A DNA stretch of 29,588 nt from CAWKGC01 sp963849005 (GCA_963849005.1 CAWKGC010000018.1:1-29588); one strand, 5' to 3'. Counted from the stretch's first letter, positions 6,388 through 13,972 are shown. Notes: generated by a model from the letters alone, not told the origin. Made by a program: numbers and translations.

Positions 6388-8595
6388 CTAATCCGCCGTT
6401 GCCAGCGCATTGCTGAACTGCTGCAGCCGGGCGCCGATCGCACGGACAAGATGCTGGTTGGCACTTGTGGGCAGGCCCGCCCGCTTCATCGAGCGGCGCA
6501 GCCCGCGGCCGATGTGGCGCGAATGGGGATACGCCAGAAGCGCAGCCCAGAACGCGATTACCACGTCCCTTTCGGAAGAGGTGCGCGCCAATTCTCGCAA
6601 CTCATCAAGCACGTCTTCGCTCAGCCCGAAGTTCTCCAGCTCGCGAAGGGTCTCGGCCAAGGTAGTCACCCTCAGCAGTGACGCGTAGTGCTTGTTCGCC
6701 GACTTGAAGAAGTCTTCGATCGACCGTGGCGAGCGCGCCTTCAGGGAATACGTGACGTCGCCTGGGCCCTCGGAGCACAGGTTCGATATTGCGGAAAGCG
6801 GGTTCGATCTTGCTGCATTGGAAGCGGGCGACCACGAAACGTCTGAACGGCAGGCCATGTGCTTCATCGCGACCGCTTCACCCAAACCCGCAGGCATCAT
6901 CTGACGCACCTGACGGATTGCCGGGCTTGCCGTCGCCCGCTTGCCTTCGCGATCGACGATCAGCAGATGGTTCGTCTGCGATGTGACCAGCTGGTACTGC
7001 ACTGCCAGTAGTACCGCCTCCTCCGAGGATTCGTCGTGGCGCTGCAGGTCCCTTATCCGGAGCGAAGCCGCGACCCTTGGGATTTCCGCAAGAACTTCGG
7101 CCTCCGATGCCTCTCCAATCGACAAGGGGATCCGCCCCGTTGTCCCGTCGGGGCGACGCCACTCGACGTGCACCGGCGCGCGACCTCCACGCACCCCGCC
7201 AAAGAAGTGCACGGTATCGCCTGTGAACACGCTGTGGGCCGGCGTCCTCGCTTCCCACTCAAACCCACCATCGGATACCACGTGCAGGTCGCTCACCGGA
7301 ATCTCGATCAGCCGAGCGAAGATCTTGTGGATGGCGTCGGCGATGAACTCGCCTGGCGTCACCCACTCGATGGCACCGCCCGTGGTCTCGGCGAGTTCGC
7401 GCAGCGGATCCTGCTGCGGCGCGACACCGACCCCGACGATGAACATCCGGTGTCCCGCGCGCCGGGCCATTTTCTCAAGCTCCGGGGTGCGGCCGATCTG
7501 CCCGTCGGTGATCAGGAAAACGTCGCACTGCCTTCCCGCTCCCGGCATGGCGATTGCGGAGTTCAGCGCCCCGACCATTTCGGTCCCGCCCATGTCGGCG
7601 CCGCGTTCGCGCACCCAAGCGGACGCAGCCTCGAGGTTATGCTCGGAGGCCGGCAACACGGTCCGCTCCCATTCGATGGCATGCGAGCCGAACGCGACGA
7701 GCCCGAACCGGTCTTCCGGCCGGAGCTGCTCAAGCAACTTGAGCACCCCTTCGCGCGCGAGCGAGATGGAATCGCCATTCATCGAGCCGGAGCAATCGAG
7801 GACGATCTTGACGTCCCTGGCCGGCGCGGCGGCATTGGCGGGCGGAATCTGCACGCTTCCGTAGAAGACCTTTCCTTCACTGTCGGGCGCAAGGCAGGCG
7901 AACGGACGCGGCGCAGATTCCGTTTCCGCCGTCAGAACGAAGTCCCGGTCCATCCAGGCTTCGCTTCGCTGCAGCTTCACCTGCACGCCAGCTTCCCTGA
8001 ATTGCGTCGCCAGCCGGTGCGTGGGCGAGGCGATCGAGGCGCCGTCGAAGTCCTTCGAAAGCTGCAAAGTCAGCGAGAACGGCCGCTCGACGAGGATGTC
8101 GTTGCGCGGCTTCTGGTGGGGTTGGAGCGGCGAATGCTCCTCGTCGTAGCGCGGCGCAAGCGTCATCGGCAAGGAAAGCCGGAGCTGGTTGCGGCGCCAG
8201 TCGAGCAGCGTGGCGAACTCCACCTCTATCGTCGCCGACTCGCCGGCCATGAGGTTGCCGAGGTTCATCGTGAAGAGGCCCGGCTCCGGGCGTTCGACCA
8301 TGATCGCCGTGTCGCCCTTTTCGATGGCGCCCTCGTAGCCTTCCTCGGCCTCGACCTTCGCGAGGACTGTGCCCCTGTAGCGCTTGCCGCCCAGCACGGT
8401 GACGACGTCGAGCAGCGTGGATTGAAGCGGCAGCGGGAACGTATAGACAATCTCGACACTGGCATCACTTGCATTGCGATACGTCTGCGCCATGCGGATG
8501 CGCGCAAAGGTCGAACTGACTGTTCCATCGATGTTGACCCGCTCGAGGATGGGATCGGGACCGGTACTCTTCATCTGCGGGCGCGCGGCGTTCAT
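6388..8595 (-). CDS. VIT and von Willebrand factor A domain protein
   Basis: The protein has 735 residues. Residues about 8-135 form a VIT domain (inter-alpha-trypsin-inhibitor type; YTFPLPLQSTLLDVV, EEGYEGAIEKGD, GLFTMNLGNL). Residues about 262-430 form a vWA domain with an intact MIDAS metal site: D267-x-S269-x-S271, T338 in GGTEM and D364 in LITDG. The C-terminal 300 residues are helical and unassigned. No signal peptide or membrane anchor is seen, so it is probably cytoplasmic. vWA domains hold partners through a bound divalent metal. The ATG overlaps the MerR gene stop by ATGA. A cytoplasmic adaptor role in a complex or stress process is inference. Confidence 0.85.
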   Translation of the reverse strand: MNAARPQMKSTGPDPILERVNIDGTVSSTFARIRMAQTYRNASDASVEIVYTFPLPLQSTLLDVVTVLGGKRYRGTVLAKVEAEEGYEGAIEKGDTAIMVERPEPGLFTMNLGNLMAGESATIEVEFATLLDWRRNQLRLSLPMTLAPRYDEEHSPLQPHQKPRNDILVERPFSLTLQLSKDFDGASIASPTHRLATQFREAGVQVKLQRSEAWMDRDFVLTAETESAPRPFACLAPDSEGKVFYGSVQIPPANAAAPARDVKIVLDCSGSMNGDSISLAREGVLKLLEQLRPEDRFGLVAFGSHAIEWERTVLPASEHNLEAASAWVRERGADMGGTEMVGALNSAIAMPGAGRQCDVFLITDGQIGRTPELEKMARRAGHRMFIVGVGVAPQQDPLRELAETTGGAIEWVTPGEFIADAIHKIFARLIEIPVSDLHVVSDGGFEWEARTPAHSVFTGDTVHFFGGVRGGRAPVHVEWRRPDGTTGRIPLSIGEASEAEVLAEIPRVAASLRIRDLQRHDESSEEAVLLAVQYQLVTSQTNHLLIVDREGKRATASPAIRQVRQMMPAGLGEAVAMKHMACRSDVSWSPASNAARSNPLSAISNLCSEGPGDVTYSLKARSPRSIEDFFKSANKHYASLLRVTTLAETLRELENFGLSEDVLDELRELARTSSERDVVIAFWAALLAYPHSRHIGRGLRRSMKRAGLPTSANQHLVRAIGARLQQFSNALATAD

Positions 8596-9005
8596 TTGTT
8601 TTTCTCCTTCTGGAGTTGCTCCATCACGTGGAGTGTCTGCTTGATCAGGTTGCGGACTTGCTCGGGGGAGAGACCCGCCCTCCCCGGTTCGATGTTCAGC
8701 TCGACGCCGTCCGCCAGCGTCACCCTGCTCCAGACTTCGACGCTTCCCGCGTATCTCGGCCGGATTGCCTCGATGTGCTTGCCGCGGCCTTCCTTCAGTT
8801 CCCGGATCTGGTCCAGCGACAGGCCGCCTTCCTGGTACTTGCGGATTTCCAGAAGTTGGTCCAGATGGCGCTTGCCATACGTTGCGGCGCGGGTTTCCCC
8901 CTCAGGTCGGTCTACCAGCCCGATCTGGATGTAGTAACGGACTGTCCTCGCATTTACTGCGGCAAGGACGGCGAGTTCTTCGAGCGAGTAGGTCTTGGGA
9001 GCCAT
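8592..9005 (-). CDS. MerR-family transcriptional regulator
   Basis: The protein has 137 residues. Residues 5-70 form the MerR winged helix-turn-helix (YSLEELAVLAAVNARTVRYY, then RHLDQLLEIRKYQEGGLSLD), followed by the helix IRELKEGR. The C-terminal half (about 75-137) contains a segment EVWSRVTLADGVELNIEPGR and a dimerisation-type helix rather than a known metal-binding loop; it lacks the cysteines of MerR or CueR. The gene is translationally coupled to the VIT/vWA gene, which is its likely partner or target. An inverted repeat and promoter lie directly upstream, indicating autoregulation. The ligand is unknown. Confidence 0.85.
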   Translation of the reverse strand: MAPKTYSLEELAVLAAVNARTVRYYIQIGLVDRPEGETRAATYGKRHLDQLLEIRKYQEGGLSLDQIRELKEGRGKHIEAIRPRYAGSVEVWSRVTLADGVELNIEPGRAGLSPEQVRNLIKQTLHVMEQLQKEKNK

Positions 9006-9007
9006 GG

Positions 9008-9058
9008 TATTGTGCCAGTTGTTACTGTCACAATATGCTGGCTTAATGACCTTGTCAA
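9008..9058 (-). promoter_or_regulatory. Promoter and inverted repeat of MerR-VIT/vWA operon
   Basis: On the minus strand a consensus -35 TTGACA (9058-9053) is followed after 17 bases by TATTGT (9035-9030). A perfect inverted repeat, TATTGTG (9008-9014) and CACAATA (9029-9035), with a 14-base centre, begins at the -10 and covers the start of transcription. It fits binding by the encoded MerR protein. The placement downstream of the -10 suggests repression rather than the classic spacer-twisting activation. Confidence 0.6.
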
Positions 9059-9096
9059 CCCCCGCGAAATGAACAGGGCCACTCTCGACCCAACGA

Positions 9097-9113
9097 GGCT
9101 CACGGCGTGAGCC
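9097..9113. promoter_or_regulatory. Palindrome, WYL-island operator copy E
   Basis: GGCTCACGGCGTGAGCC is a perfect 7-3-7 palindrome identical to copy C. It lies 23 bases upstream of the sirtuin-like remnant start at 9137 and about 40 bases behind the divergent MerR promoter. Confidence 0.65.
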
Positions 9114-9136
9114 CGCTTCGCGAAAGAATCCGAACC

Positions 9137-9274
9137 ATGACCGAGAAAGGGAATCACGCCGCCATCGAGAAGGCCGCGCGGCCGATCGACCAGGCCGATG
9201 CGCTTATCGTCGCGGCGGGCGCGGGAATGGGCGCGATGGCGGCCCCCCATGCGGTCATCGAGATCCAGGGATGA
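9137..9274 (+). pseudogene. Sirtuin (SIR2-family) N-terminal remnant
   Basis: A 45-residue frame from ATG 9137 contains IDQADALIVAAGAGMG. This is the NAD-binding opening of sirtuin-like deacylases, where GAGMG is normally followed by VDSGLPDFRG. Here it passes directly into AMAAPHAVIEIQG and stops. The remainder of the domain (about 200 residues or more) is missing, so this looks like an internal deletion of a once larger NAD-dependent gene. Its stop overlaps the next start by ATGA, and palindrome copy E lies 23 bases upstream. It may now serve only as a leader that couples translation to the next gene. Confidence 0.55.
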
Positions 9275-9714
9275 ACCCCAAGCTCTTCTTCGCCTTCAAG
9301 CAGCGGCGTACGCTCAATGGCGCGCTTGTGCATGACAATCCCTTCGCGCCCTGGACTATCGAAGACCTGTACCCCGGATTCGATGATTGGGACATGAATC
9401 TCGCCGGATTCAGGGAGATCCCATGGGAGGAGGAAATCGAGGAGTGGCTGCTCTCCCTGGACGAGAGCTATTGGCCGCTGCAGTTCCTGATCGAGCAGTG
9501 CTGCCACGATGGCGAGCTTCTCGATCTCGCGCTTCGGGAGACGCGAATGAGCCAGTTCCCGATCGAGGCGGCCATGGCGTGCGAGGAAGCCATATCCCGC
9601 GTTCCTCTGGATTACTCGGACGAACTCTTCTTCATGATTTACTGGTCGGTACGCATCGAGCGGGCGCGTCGACGGGGGCATCCGGGAAAGCCAGGCGGTC
9701 AGGCCGATGGATAG
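9271..9714 (+). CDS. Unknown acidic 147-residue protein
   Basis: No family was recognised. The protein is acidic and aromatic-rich (WTIEDLYPGFDDWDM, WEEEIEEWLLSLDESYWPL), with helical segments around LIEQCCHDGELLDLALRETR and a basic C-terminal tail (RIERARRRGHPG). It has no signal peptide or membrane segment. The ATG overlaps the stop of the sirtuin-like remnant by ATGA, so expression probably depends on the same promoter and palindrome copy E. The 3' end overlaps the convergent HD-hydrolase gene by 16 bases. Confidence 0.6.
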   Translation: MNPKLFFAFKQRRTLNGALVHDNPFAPWTIEDLYPGFDDWDMNLAGFREIPWEEEIEEWLLSLDESYWPLQFLIEQCCHDGELLDLALRETRMSQFPIEAAMACEEAISRVPLDYSDELFFMIYWSVRIERARRRGHPGKPGGQADG

Positions 9715-10130
9715 GAAAGCAGAAGAGCGAGAACCTGTTCGTACTCCTTCATGCGCTCGAAGTCTTTCTCTGTCGGTTTCGCAATGCGACTGAGATCCAT
9801 GTTGTCCCTTACGTCAGCAAGCTTGACCGCCCGCGCAATCGGATTCCCGGCCGCACGCGTGGCGGCCGATATGCGGCTCTCGCCTTCCGTCTTCGTCAGG
9901 GTCAGGACCGCCTCCAGCACTTCCATCGGAAAGCCTTCCGATTTGAGATTGTCCAGAGTGACATTCGTATCTTCAACGACGTCGTGCAGCACGGCTGCCA
10001 TCCGCTCGTGCGTGCCGGACACAGCCAGCATGAGCCGTAGCGGATGAAGAATGTACGGTTGCCCGGCCTTGTCGACCTGCCCTGCATGCGCGCGTGCGGC
10101 GATCTCGATGGCTCGTTCTAGCGTGGACAC
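9699..10130 (-). CDS. Small HD-domain phosphohydrolase (SpoT/Mesh1-like)
   Basis: The 143-residue protein shows the metal-site pattern of (p)ppGpp-hydrolase-type HD domains: H15 in RAHAGQVDKAG, H29 in YILHPLRLM, H49-D50 in VLHDVVEDT with the following E-D pair, and D106 in AVKLADVRDN. The VEDT and K-AD-RDNMD signatures are those of RelA/SpoT-type HD domains. No synthetase, TGS or ACT domain is present, so a single-domain hydrolase of alarmones or related nucleotides is likely. Start taken at GTG 10130, which has AGGAG five bases upstream; longer frames lack such a signal. The substrate is inferred. Confidence 0.8.
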   Translation of the reverse strand: MSTLERAIEIAARAHAGQVDKAGQPYILHPLRLMLAVSGTHERMAAVLHDVVEDTNVTLDNLKSEGFPMEVLEAVLTLTKTEGESRISAATRAAGNPIARAVKLADVRDNMDLSRIAKPTEKDFERMKEYEQVLALLLSYPSA

Positions 10131-10212
10131 TCGGCTCCTTTTAGCGACTTGCAGTCTGGATCGGAAATGGGCCAACCCCTCTGGAGGATGGCGGCGCCAC
10201 GCGAGTTGAAGG

Positions 10213-10569
10213 TCACTCCCACTTGTCCTTCTCCCGCGCCTCCGCCTTCGTCTGCCACTGCATATTCCCCGGCGCATCGGCCCCGCCCCGCTTCAGCGGC
10301 GTCACGTGATCGATGACGTAACCGGGGCAAGCGCCTGAGATCCTCCCGGTCGAAGGACAAGGACTCTGCTTCCTGAAACTCCCCTTGGCGCTCGCGCTTC
10401 GCGAAATCTTCCCGTGCGAATCCCGCGCAACACCCTGGGCCTTTTGGTAGCCGGCTGAAGTGCCCTTGCTGCCCTTGGCGTCCGCCGAAGGAGAGAGGGA
10501 AAGCGAAACCGCGGCCAGCAAGACCAGGGCCGCGCGAATGGCGGTGCGCCACAGTTGCGAGAGCTTCAC
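10213..10569 (-). CDS. Exported HNH-motif protein
   Basis: The 118-residue protein starts with a signal peptide (basic n-region, hydrophobic core about 12-28, cleavage near ADA at about residue 31). The C-terminal half carries an HNH-like motif: CPSTGRISGACPGYVIDHV, then PLKRGGADAPGNMQWQT and KAEAREKDKWE. The DH pair and the N in GNMQWQT are the usual catalytic and metal-binding positions. Small proteins of this kind are often annotated as HNH endonucleases, but a role outside the cytoplasm is unproven. No operon partner is evident; the HD gene downstream has its own ribosome binding site. Confidence 0.75.
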   Translation of the reverse strand: MKLSQLWRTAIRAALVLLAAVSLSLSPSADAKGSKGTSAGYQKAQGVARDSHGKISRSASAKGSFRKQSPCPSTGRISGACPGYVIDHVTPLKRGGADAPGNMQWQTKAEAREKDKWE

Positions 10570-10788
10570 GACTCTCCCCTCTTCTCGCGGCCCCGAAGGT
10601 CCGCCGGCTTCTTGCCGTCTTGTCGGGCGGGTTTCGCCCTTGCATGCGCTTGCCTGAGGTTACGCCTGCTGCCTGCAAACCGGAATGTCTGCTGCCTGAC
10701 CTCGGCTACGGGCGGGCGTCAACGCGCGGTGCGACGCGGGCGTTTTCCTTTCATGGCCCATCCAGATACCGCTGCCCAGTCGGTCGCC

Positions 10789-10818
10789 TTGCCGTCATAT
10801 AGCACCACGTGCTATAGT
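10789..10818 (+). promoter_or_regulatory. Promoter with perfect palindrome, RelE/XRE module
   Basis: TTGCCG (10789-10794) and TATAGT (10813-10818) are spaced by 18 bases. The palindrome TATAGCAC-CAC-GTGCTATA (10798-10816) fills the spacer and overlaps the -10. The ATG of the toxin gene lies 17 bases beyond. This is the expected layout for autorepression by an XRE-type antitoxin. Confidence 0.6.
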
Positions 10819-10835
10819 TACCAATAAGTTCGCAA

Positions 10836-11261
10836 ATGGCATCCAAGCGGTCCCCGGTCGAATTTTCCCGACCTGAAGCGCCGTGCAATCCCCGGTTCTT
10901 CAAGACAGGATATTTTGCCAAGCAAGCTGGAGACGCAGGGATCACGGACGACGAATTATGCAAAGCCGGGGCAGAACTCGAGAAGGGACAAGGCGATGCA
11001 TTGGGTGGAGGAGTTTGGAAAAAGCGCCTCGACAAGAACCGCTACCGATCGATCGTCATCACCAAGGCGGGCGTGCACTGGATCTTCGTCTTCCTTTTCG
11101 CAAAGAAGGACAGGGGAAACATCAGCAGTATTGAACTGGTGAGGTTCAAGAAACTCTCCAAGGACTACAGCAAGGCAAGTGCCGCCCACATTGATGATTT
11201 GCTGATCGGTGGGAGACTGGAGGAGATATGCCATGAAAGCGAGAGCCAGGAAGGCCAATGA
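10836..11261 (+). CDS. RelE/HigB-type toxin, toxin-first module
   Basis: The protein has 141 residues. After an N-terminal arm (RFFKTGYFAKQAGDAGITDDELCKAG, helical), it shows KKRLDKNRYRSIVITKAG, then WIFVFLFAKKDRGNIS and ELVRFKKLSKDY. This is the pattern of the RelE-like toxin family (DUF4258/YhdJ-neighbour type annotated as RelE/ParE), where the K-x-R and the F-x-F-A-K segments line the active face. It precedes the XRE-type antitoxin gene and overlaps it by 29 bases. Toxin-first order is typical of HigBA-like pairs. Members cut ribosome-bound mRNA; this is family knowledge only. Confidence 0.75.
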   Translation: MASKRSPVEFSRPEAPCNPRFFKTGYFAKQAGDAGITDDELCKAGAELEKGQGDALGGGVWKKRLDKNRYRSIVITKAGVHWIFVFLFAKKDRGNISSIELVRFKKLSKDYSKASAAHIDDLLIGGRLEEICHESESQEGQ

Positions 11262-11580
11262 GGTGAAACGGAAAGCTCGGAGCAGCGCTTTCGAAGCCAT
11301 TCATAGTGCTGCATCCGACCTGCACAGCGTTGGCGCCATCAGCAAAGCGACGATGCGCGAGTACGACGTGCTTTGCCTGGCGCCCGTCAAATCAGTGACG
11401 GCAAAGGAGGTTGTCCTGATTCGCAAGAAGGTCAACGTGAGCCAGAACCTGTTTGCCAGATTGCTGAATACCAGTGAATCGACGGTGCAGAAATGGGAAA
11501 CCGGCGCCAAGAGCCCCAGCGCACTTGCGACGAAGCTTCTTCGCATCGTCGAGAAACATGGTTTGGAAGTTCTGGCGTAG
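11233..11580 (+). CDS. XRE-family antitoxin partner
   Basis: The protein has 115 residues. The N-terminal 45 residues are basic and helical and probably contact the toxin. The C-terminal half has a Cro/C1-type helix-turn-helix: SVTAKEVVLIRKKVNVSQNL, then ARLLNTSESTVQKWETGAKS and a closing helix LATKLLRIVEKHG. Start taken at ATG 11233 behind GGAGGAG, not the in-frame GTG at 11209. The HTH placed at the C-terminus is usual for antitoxins of this RelE-like group. It should bind the palindrome at 10798-10816. Confidence 0.8.
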   Translation: MKARARKANEVKRKARSSAFEAIHSAASDLHSVGAISKATMREYDVLCLAPVKSVTAKEVVLIRKKVNVSQNLFARLLNTSESTVQKWETGAKSPSALATKLLRIVEKHGLEVLA

Positions 11581-11593
11581 CTTCGAGATGGCA

Positions 11594-11618
11594 CCCGCGG
11601 AAGCCGCGCCCCCGCGGG
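11594..11618. terminator. Hairpin between convergent genes
   Basis: CCCGCGG (11594-11600) and CCGCGGG (11612-11618) form a 7-bp GC stem with an 11-base loop in the 47-base gap between the XRE antitoxin and CHRD gene ends. No T-run follows on either strand, so intrinsic termination is only possible. Confidence 0.3.
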
Positions 11619-11627
11619 CAACCAGCA

Positions 11628-12065
11628 TCACTTGCCGGAAAGCTGCGCGCGCACCTCGCCCGGCGGGTTCTTCGCGCTGTGCACGTTCACGTAAGTGTTC
11701 CCCGCCCGGTAGGCGGCGCACTGCGCCTCGTTCATCTTCGCGCCATCCGGGGCCACGAACTCGTTGTCGCCCGACTTGGTGAACGGCACGATCACGGGGC
11801 CGTTGGCGCCGGCTGCGCCCTGGTGGATGTGCGCCGCGGTGGCCGTCATCCCGGAAACCATGATGTGCGCCTTCACGCTGCAGTCCGATCCCACCGAGAC
11901 CATGCCTTTCCCGGTGGCAGCAGTGTCGACCGGCGGGACTTCGTTGGCGCCGGTGAGGGAGAGATGGGCTCCCCCTCCCATCATGTCGTGCATCGACGAG
12001 CAGCTGGCCAGCATCGCTGCCGCGGCGGCGATTGCCAGCGCGACCGAGTGTTTTCCCTTGATCAT
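11628..12065 (-). CDS. CHRD-domain lipoprotein
   Basis: The 145-residue protein has a lipoprotein signal: hydrophobic core at about 8-18 and lipobox L19-A20-S21-C22. A single CHRD domain (about 33-145) follows, with GANEVPPVDTAATGKG, TATAAHIHQGAAGANGPVIV and NVHSAKNPPGEVRAQL. CHRD domains are extracellular beta-rich modules named after chordin; their function in bacteria is unknown. It should be anchored in the inner or outer membrane facing the periplasm. ATG 12065 was chosen because the signal peptide begins there. Confidence 0.85.
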   Translation of the reverse strand: MIKGKHSVALAIAAAAAMLASCSSMHDMMGGGAHLSLTGANEVPPVDTAATGKGMVSVGSDCSVKAHIMVSGMTATAAHIHQGAAGANGPVIVPFTKSGDNEFVAPDGAKMNEAQCAAYRAGNTYVNVHSAKNPPGEVRAQLSGK

Positions 12066-12213
12066 GGTGTTCTCCAATTGAGTGAGTTGCCCGTCCCGGC
12101 ACGCGGAACCGTGATGCCGCCCTTCAGGTGACATCTTCCTCCGGTTCGTCCGCCGTGGTGGGACTTACGCTTGCGGCGCCCTATTGGATGAACTCGACCG
12201 TGCCGGCGCCCCC

Positions 12214-13798
12214 TCAGCCACACCCCAGGGCCGCCCTCGCCTGCTTTGCCGCGGCGATGAGCTGGTTCGCCTGCGCCGTGGTGATTCCCCTGCCCGACTG
12301 CGCCTGCACCTCGAAGATGAAGGCGACGCAGCAGGATGCAGGCGATCGTCTCCTTGCCCTCGCCGGCTGCGTGGAGCGCAATGCGCAATTCGGCAACGAG
12401 GCTGATTTCGATCCCGTGGCGGAGGTTGAAGCTCTCCACCAGGTCGATCAGGTCGGCGATCTGCTCGGCCGCGCCGAACACCGTCACGCTGAAGCTCGCC
12501 GTGGCGCGGTTGCCGGAGGCATCGGTTGCGTCGCAGCTGACGACGGTCGTCCCCACCGGGAATGTCGAGCCGGAGGGCGGTGCGCAGGTCACCACGGGAT
12601 TCGGGTCGACGGCATCGGCCGCGGTCGCGACATAGCTCACTTCGGCACCCGAGGGGCTGGTTGCGTCCACGGCGATGTTCGCCGGCACGACCAGGACCGG
12701 GGGCGTGGTATCCGCAACGACCACGGGAGGCAAAGTGAACGTGGCCGCGTAGATGCTGCCGTTGAACGGGTCGGTTTCCTCGACGCCCTGCCAGACGAGG
12801 CGGATTTCGCCCGTCGGCAGCACGGTGACGTCGTTGAGCGTCTCGGCCCGGTGTGGCGTGTCGGTGACCTGGAAGTACCGGTTGGTCGCGAGATCGGCGA
12901 TGTAGATGTCGGGGTTGCCCGTCCCGACACGACTCTCGAAGGCGACGATCTGGCCACGGAACGACGGGTTGTACTGCTCGCCGGGTATCTCGAGGACCGT
13001 CTCGGCACCGCCGCTCACCGGCACCAGGACGATATTGCTCCCGGTGGGCCCGCCCAGGTCGTCGCGCTCGAAGACGATCTGCGTGCCGTTGCTGTCGGGG
13101 CTGCGTTCGTTCAAGGGGCTGGCGGACACCTGCTGGACGGTCCAGGCGCTGCCCGAGCGCGTGGCGCTGTAGATGTCGCAGTTCGAGAAAGTAAAGCAGC
13201 GCTCCCACGTCACGACGTTGCCATCGGGGGAAACCTTCGGGTTGGCGTCGTACACCGTATCGTTCGTCAGGCGGGTCAACGCCGAGGTCGTGAGATCGAG
13301 GACCATGATCTCGCCGCTGCCGTCGGCCACCAGCCCGTAGTCGACAAACGCGACAGTCTGCCCGCCGATCGCCACGCCTATGTAACGCGAGGCGGGCGCG
13401 GGTGCGAGTTCCGACAGTATCCCCGTGGTGGTGTCGAAAAGCATGATCGCCGTTCGAACCATGGGGAAAACGCGGGTGAAGACGATGCGGCCCTGGTTGA
13501 CGTCGCTGAGGAGGTCGTTGGCCAGGGTTCCGTCGGGCAGCGTCTGGGGGATGGAGGAAACAGTGCCCGTCGAGAAACGGTAGTAGCGGATCTCCTGGAC
13601 AAGGCCCTCCGTCAGGCTATCGACGGCGCTGGAGTAGACGGCCAGGTCCTGGTCGACGTGCGGGTCGAACTGGTCGCCGACCCGGTTGTCGATCGTGATC
13701 GGCGTGACCGGGAGCGGCCCACCGAAGGTCAGGGTCACGGCCACTGCGCAGTTCGAGGCGAACAGCAGCGACGCTGCCAGCAGATGACGGAAGTTCAT
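12214..13798 (-). CDS. Secreted beta-propeller protein with HYR domain, late frameshift
   Basis: From ATG 13798 the protein has a signal peptide (MNFRHLLAASLLFASNCAVA). TolB/YVTN-like blades follow to about residue 350: repeated strand patterns such as GSGEIMVLDLTTSALTRLT, DANPKVSPDGNVVTWE and NPDIYIADLATNRYFQVT. A HYR domain lies at about 360-440 (DTTPPVLVVPANI, GTTVVSCDATDASGN). Near 12320-12340 the frame shifts. The first frame continues without sense to 12062, while the second frame gives VAFIFEVQAQSG then ITTAQANQLIAAAKQARAAL and stops at 12214; this tail is usual after HYR domains in related bacteria. The protein is extracellular; its substrate is unknown. Confidence 0.75.
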
Positions 13799-13936
13799 GG
13801 AATTCCTCCAGGCGATTGAATGACGATGGTATCCCTCAATCACACAAACGGAATCCCGGGCAATTTGGCGCCAACGGCCGGGCATTTGCCGCCGGGACCT
13901 GCCCAGTCCCCCTGCAGGATCGGCAGCGCGAGCCTG

Positions 13937-13972
13937 GTTACGCTTTACGTAACACGTAACTTCTGGCAGAAT
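13937..13972 (+). promoter_or_regulatory. Operator and promoter of HigBA-like module
   Basis: GTTACG (13937-13942) and CGTAAC (13955-13960) are inverted around TTACGTAA (13945-13952), giving a nearly symmetric 24-bp operator. A -35-like TTTACG (13944-13949) and a -10-like CAGAAT (13967-13972) are spaced by 17 bases. The toxin ATG at 13981 would then be almost leaderless. Confidence 0.5.

Noticed and set aside
6941..8934. Long plus-strand frames opposite the VIT/vWA and MerR genes (up to 632 codons)
   Set aside because: The minus strand carries intact VIT, vWA and MerR motifs. The opposite frames show only arginine/histidine-rich, low-information sequence.
11209..11232. GTG 11209 as start of the XRE antitoxin
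   Set aside because: ATG 11233 has GGAGGAG at proper distance, while GTG 11209 has no ribosome binding site.
12128..13819. 563-codon plus-strand frame opposite the HYR gene
   Set aside because: It is explained by GC codon bias. The minus-strand protein has signal peptide, propeller blades and a HYR domain.
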